From Candidatus Moraniibacteriota bacterium (lineage in GTDB: Bacteria > Patescibacteriota > Minisyncoccia > Moranbacterales > UBA11712), in NCBI GenBank assembly GCA_003157295.1, contig PMJF01000030.1, positions 1 through 6,192 of the forward strand: a stretch of 6,192 bases of DNA, in the 5' to 3' direction. The notes under the pieces were generated by a model. It worked only from the letters and a program-made list of their open reading frames with translations. It did not search any database and was not told the origin of the DNA. Position 1 is the first letter of the stretch. Every line of letters starts with the position of its first letter. Made by a program: the position numbers and the translations under genes. Below, in pieces: positions 4,779-6,192 of this stretch.

Positions 4779-6192
4779 TTACATAGAGTACCTAGCGAGC
4801 ATTATGATCTCGATTTCCCGCGCTATTTTTTTTGCCGTCCTTCGGTCAAGTCCGACTCCCCCTTTTACTATCGGTCGGTCGGCCAGGTCCAGAAGCTCGT
4901 CCATCGTGATCTCATTTTCGAGACGCATTTTGATGTATTCGATAAATTTAATTCTCTCCATTTCGCCAAGCTTCAGCTGAAAATTTTCCTCGAGATACAG
5001 CATGGTGTCTTCCGATGATTTTTCAACATTCCCGAAATCGATCTTTTTCACCTGATCGAAAATTCGCTGAATTCCGCGAACCAGCCGCTTGGCGTGATAC
5101 CGATCCCACCCGGCTCCTCCCTTTTTTTCTTCTTCCACAAGCCTTTTTTCAAGATCGGGAAGGGTGATCCCGCCCGCGATGAAGTCCTGAAATATTTTTT
5201 TGGCAAGATCCAGTTGCAGCTCGGGAATATGAAAAAAAATATGGGCAAAGATCTGCTGGGCTTTGAAGGGAACAAGAAGCGTCCCGACCTGGTCAGGAGA
5301 AAAATTTCGAAAAGACCGCGTCAAAGAAAGAAGCTCCGGAGAAATGTGTTCGAGCCTTCTCGCGGCAAGATCTTCTTTTTTCACCAGCTCGTATTCTTTG
5401 CCAAGCTCCCATTCCCCGCCCGCTTTTCCTTCTTTGAAAGCGCTCCAGGCCTTCCCAAGCTCTTCTTTCTTTATTAGTTCCCAGTCTTTGTCCAGTTGCC
5501 CTTTTTTTTGAAGTTCCCAGGCTTTGCCCAGTATGCCCTCTTTGAAAGATTCCCACTCTTTTCCGATTTTTTCCTGCTCTTCAAGATACTCCTGATCTCC
5601 CTTCGCGCTCGGGGATTTTTTTTCAAGGACCTCGACGATCTTCGTGATCTTTCCGTCCTGCATGTGGATTATCCGGTCGCCGTAAGCAAGATGGGCAGGA
5701 TCATGCGTTACAAGAATGATAAGTTTCTTATCAACTTCGTTCAGCTCTTTAATGATCGTGAGAGCATTGTAGGTAGCTTTGGAATCAAGATTTCCCACCG
5801 GCTCATCCGCGACAATGATCGAAGGGCTGTTCATCAGCGATCGGGCGATTGCCACGCGCTGTCTTTGTCCGCCGGAGAGATCGCTGGGAAATTTTTCGGC
5901 TTGCGCCTCGATCCCGAAACGTTTGAGAAAATTCATTCCGTCTTCTTTTCTTTTTGATGGATCGCCTCCAGAAAAAGCCCGCGGGAGACAGACATTGTCG
6001 ATCACGGAAAGAGTGGAGATGAGATAAAAAGACTGAAAAACCATCCCTATTTTGTGGCGATGGAATTCCAATTTTTCTTTTTCCGAAAAAGAAGCAAGAT
6101 CGCGTCCGCCGATTTCTATTTTTCCGCCGGTCGGGCGAAGAAGTCCCGTGATCGCGTTGAGAAGCGTCGATTTTCCGCAACCGGAAGGTCCA
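4779..6192 (-). CDS. ABC transporter ATP-binding protein with long repeat-bearing C-terminal extension, N-terminus beyond window
   Basis: 470 residues are visible (numbered from the first full codon, 6189-6191); roughly 40 more should precede them. The window opens exactly at the Walker A motif GPSGCGKST (1-9). The Q-loop GMVFQ (Q53), signature LSGGQRQRVAIARS (from 105), Walker B IIVADE (125-130) with PVGNLD, and H-loop THD (H163) follow in normal order, so the ATPase should be active. GNLD is typical of the MacB/LolD/FtsE branch, although its usual Thr is Val here. The domain ends near residue 190. The remaining 280 residues are not part of a standard nucleotide-binding domain: an acidic linker, five 12-residue Trp repeats (208-267), then a duplicated, mostly helical domain (about 283-470). 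A TTG at 6069-6071 is not the start, because the frame and the Walker A motif continue upstream. It pairs with the permease one base downstream and acts at the inner face of the membrane. Confidence 0.93.
   Translation of the reverse strand, partial: GPSGCGKSTLLNAITGLLRPTGGKIEIGGRDLASFSEKEKLEFHRHKIGMVFQSFYLISTLSVIDNVCLPRAFSGGDPSKRKEDGMNFLKRFGIEAQAEKFPSDLSGGQRQRVAIARSLMNSPSIIVADEPVGNLDSKATYNALTIIKELNEVDKKLIILVTHDPAHLAYGDRIIHMQDGKITKIVEVLEKKSPSAKGDQEYLEEQEKIGKEWESFKEGILGKAWELQKKGQLDKDWELIKKEELGKAWSAFKEGKAGGEWELGKEYELVKKEDLAARRLEHISPELLSLTRSFRNFSPDQVGTLLVPFKAQQIFAHIFFHIPELQLDLAKKIFQDFIAGGITLPDLEKRLVEEEKKGGAGWDRYHAKRLVRGIQRIFDQVKKIDFGNVEKSSEDTMLYLEENFQLKLGEMERIKFIEYIKMRLENEITMDELLDLADRPIVKGGVGLDRRTAKKIAREIEIIMLARYSM
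4803..5168 (-). repeat. Duplicated domain motif in the ATPase C-terminus
   Basis: Residues 342-377 (5061-5168) and 428-463 (4803-4910) align without gaps at 14 of 36 identities. Shared positions include IT at the start, KGGxGxDR in the middle and AKxxxRxI near the end. The copies are 86 residues apart, and helical sequence precedes each, so a whole domain of about 85 residues has probably been duplicated. I do not recognise the fold. Confidence 0.7.
5391..5570 (-). repeat. Five tandem 12-residue Trp/Lys repeats in the ATPase
   Basis: Five units of exactly 36 bases, starting KIGKEWESFKEG, ILGKAWELQKKG, QLDKDWELIKKE, ELGKAWSAFKEG and KAGGEWELGKEY. Trp at unit position 6 and Lys at position 10 are invariant; position 3 is Gly in four and position 7 is Glu in four. 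Synonymous codons differ between units (for example Gly as GGA, GGC and GGG), so this is an old expansion kept at protein level and not a recent DNA slippage. Confidence 0.88.

Noticed and set aside
5391..5570. Recent microsatellite or slippage expansion at DNA level
   Set aside because: The units match at protein level but use different synonymous codons, so the DNA is not a simple tandem repeat.
6069..6071. TTG as start codon of the ATPase
   Set aside because: The frame stays open to the window edge and the upstream 40 codons encode Walker A, which an ABC ATPase needs.
1..6192. CRISPR array, tRNA, rRNA or insertion sequence
   Set aside because: No regularly spaced direct repeats with unique spacers, no cloverleaf-type sequence, and no transposase-like frame or terminal inverted repeats were found.

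Overview
The window holds four genes, all on the minus strand. Reading in the direction of transcription (right to left) they are: an ABC-transporter ATPase cut off at its N-terminus by the window edge (4779-6192), a MacB/FtsX-type permease (3563-4777), a small membrane-anchored protein with a fibronectin III-like domain (2925-3542), an AT-rich spacer of 472 bases (2453-2924), and a very large surface-type protein (1-2452) whose C-terminus runs off the window. No RNA gene, CRISPR array, insertion sequence or transposase is visible.

The style of the genes suggests a member of the Candidate Phyla Radiation (Patescibacteria, Parcubacteria-like) or a similar uncultured bacterium. Three features recall those genomes from memory: a short MerR/excisionase-type helix-turn-helix placed in front of a membrane segment and an extracellular domain, a small anchored Fn3-like protein ending in an amphipathic tail, and weak Shine-Dalgarno signals. 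This is inference from style, not from a marker gene.

The first three genes look like one operon. ATPase and permease are separated by one base and the Fn3 gene follows 20 bases later. ATPase and permease should form a MacB/LolCDE-like exporter or mechanotransmission complex. No MacA-like adaptor is seen in the window; the anchored Fn3 protein occupies the downstream position and may be an extracytoplasmic partner. The ATPase is unusual. Behind a normal nucleotide-binding domain it carries about 280 extra residues, made of five exact-length 12-residue repeats (one invariant Trp and one invariant Lys each) and then a domain that has been duplicated.

The large left-hand gene is open from its ATG at 2450-2452 to the window edge (817 codons). 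It encodes a cytoplasmic helix-turn-helix, one membrane segment, and a long outside region of phage-tail-fibre-like modules. A 32-base near-perfect palindrome sits in frame inside its coding sequence. The spacer upstream carries two candidate promoters and several short repeats that could control this gene.
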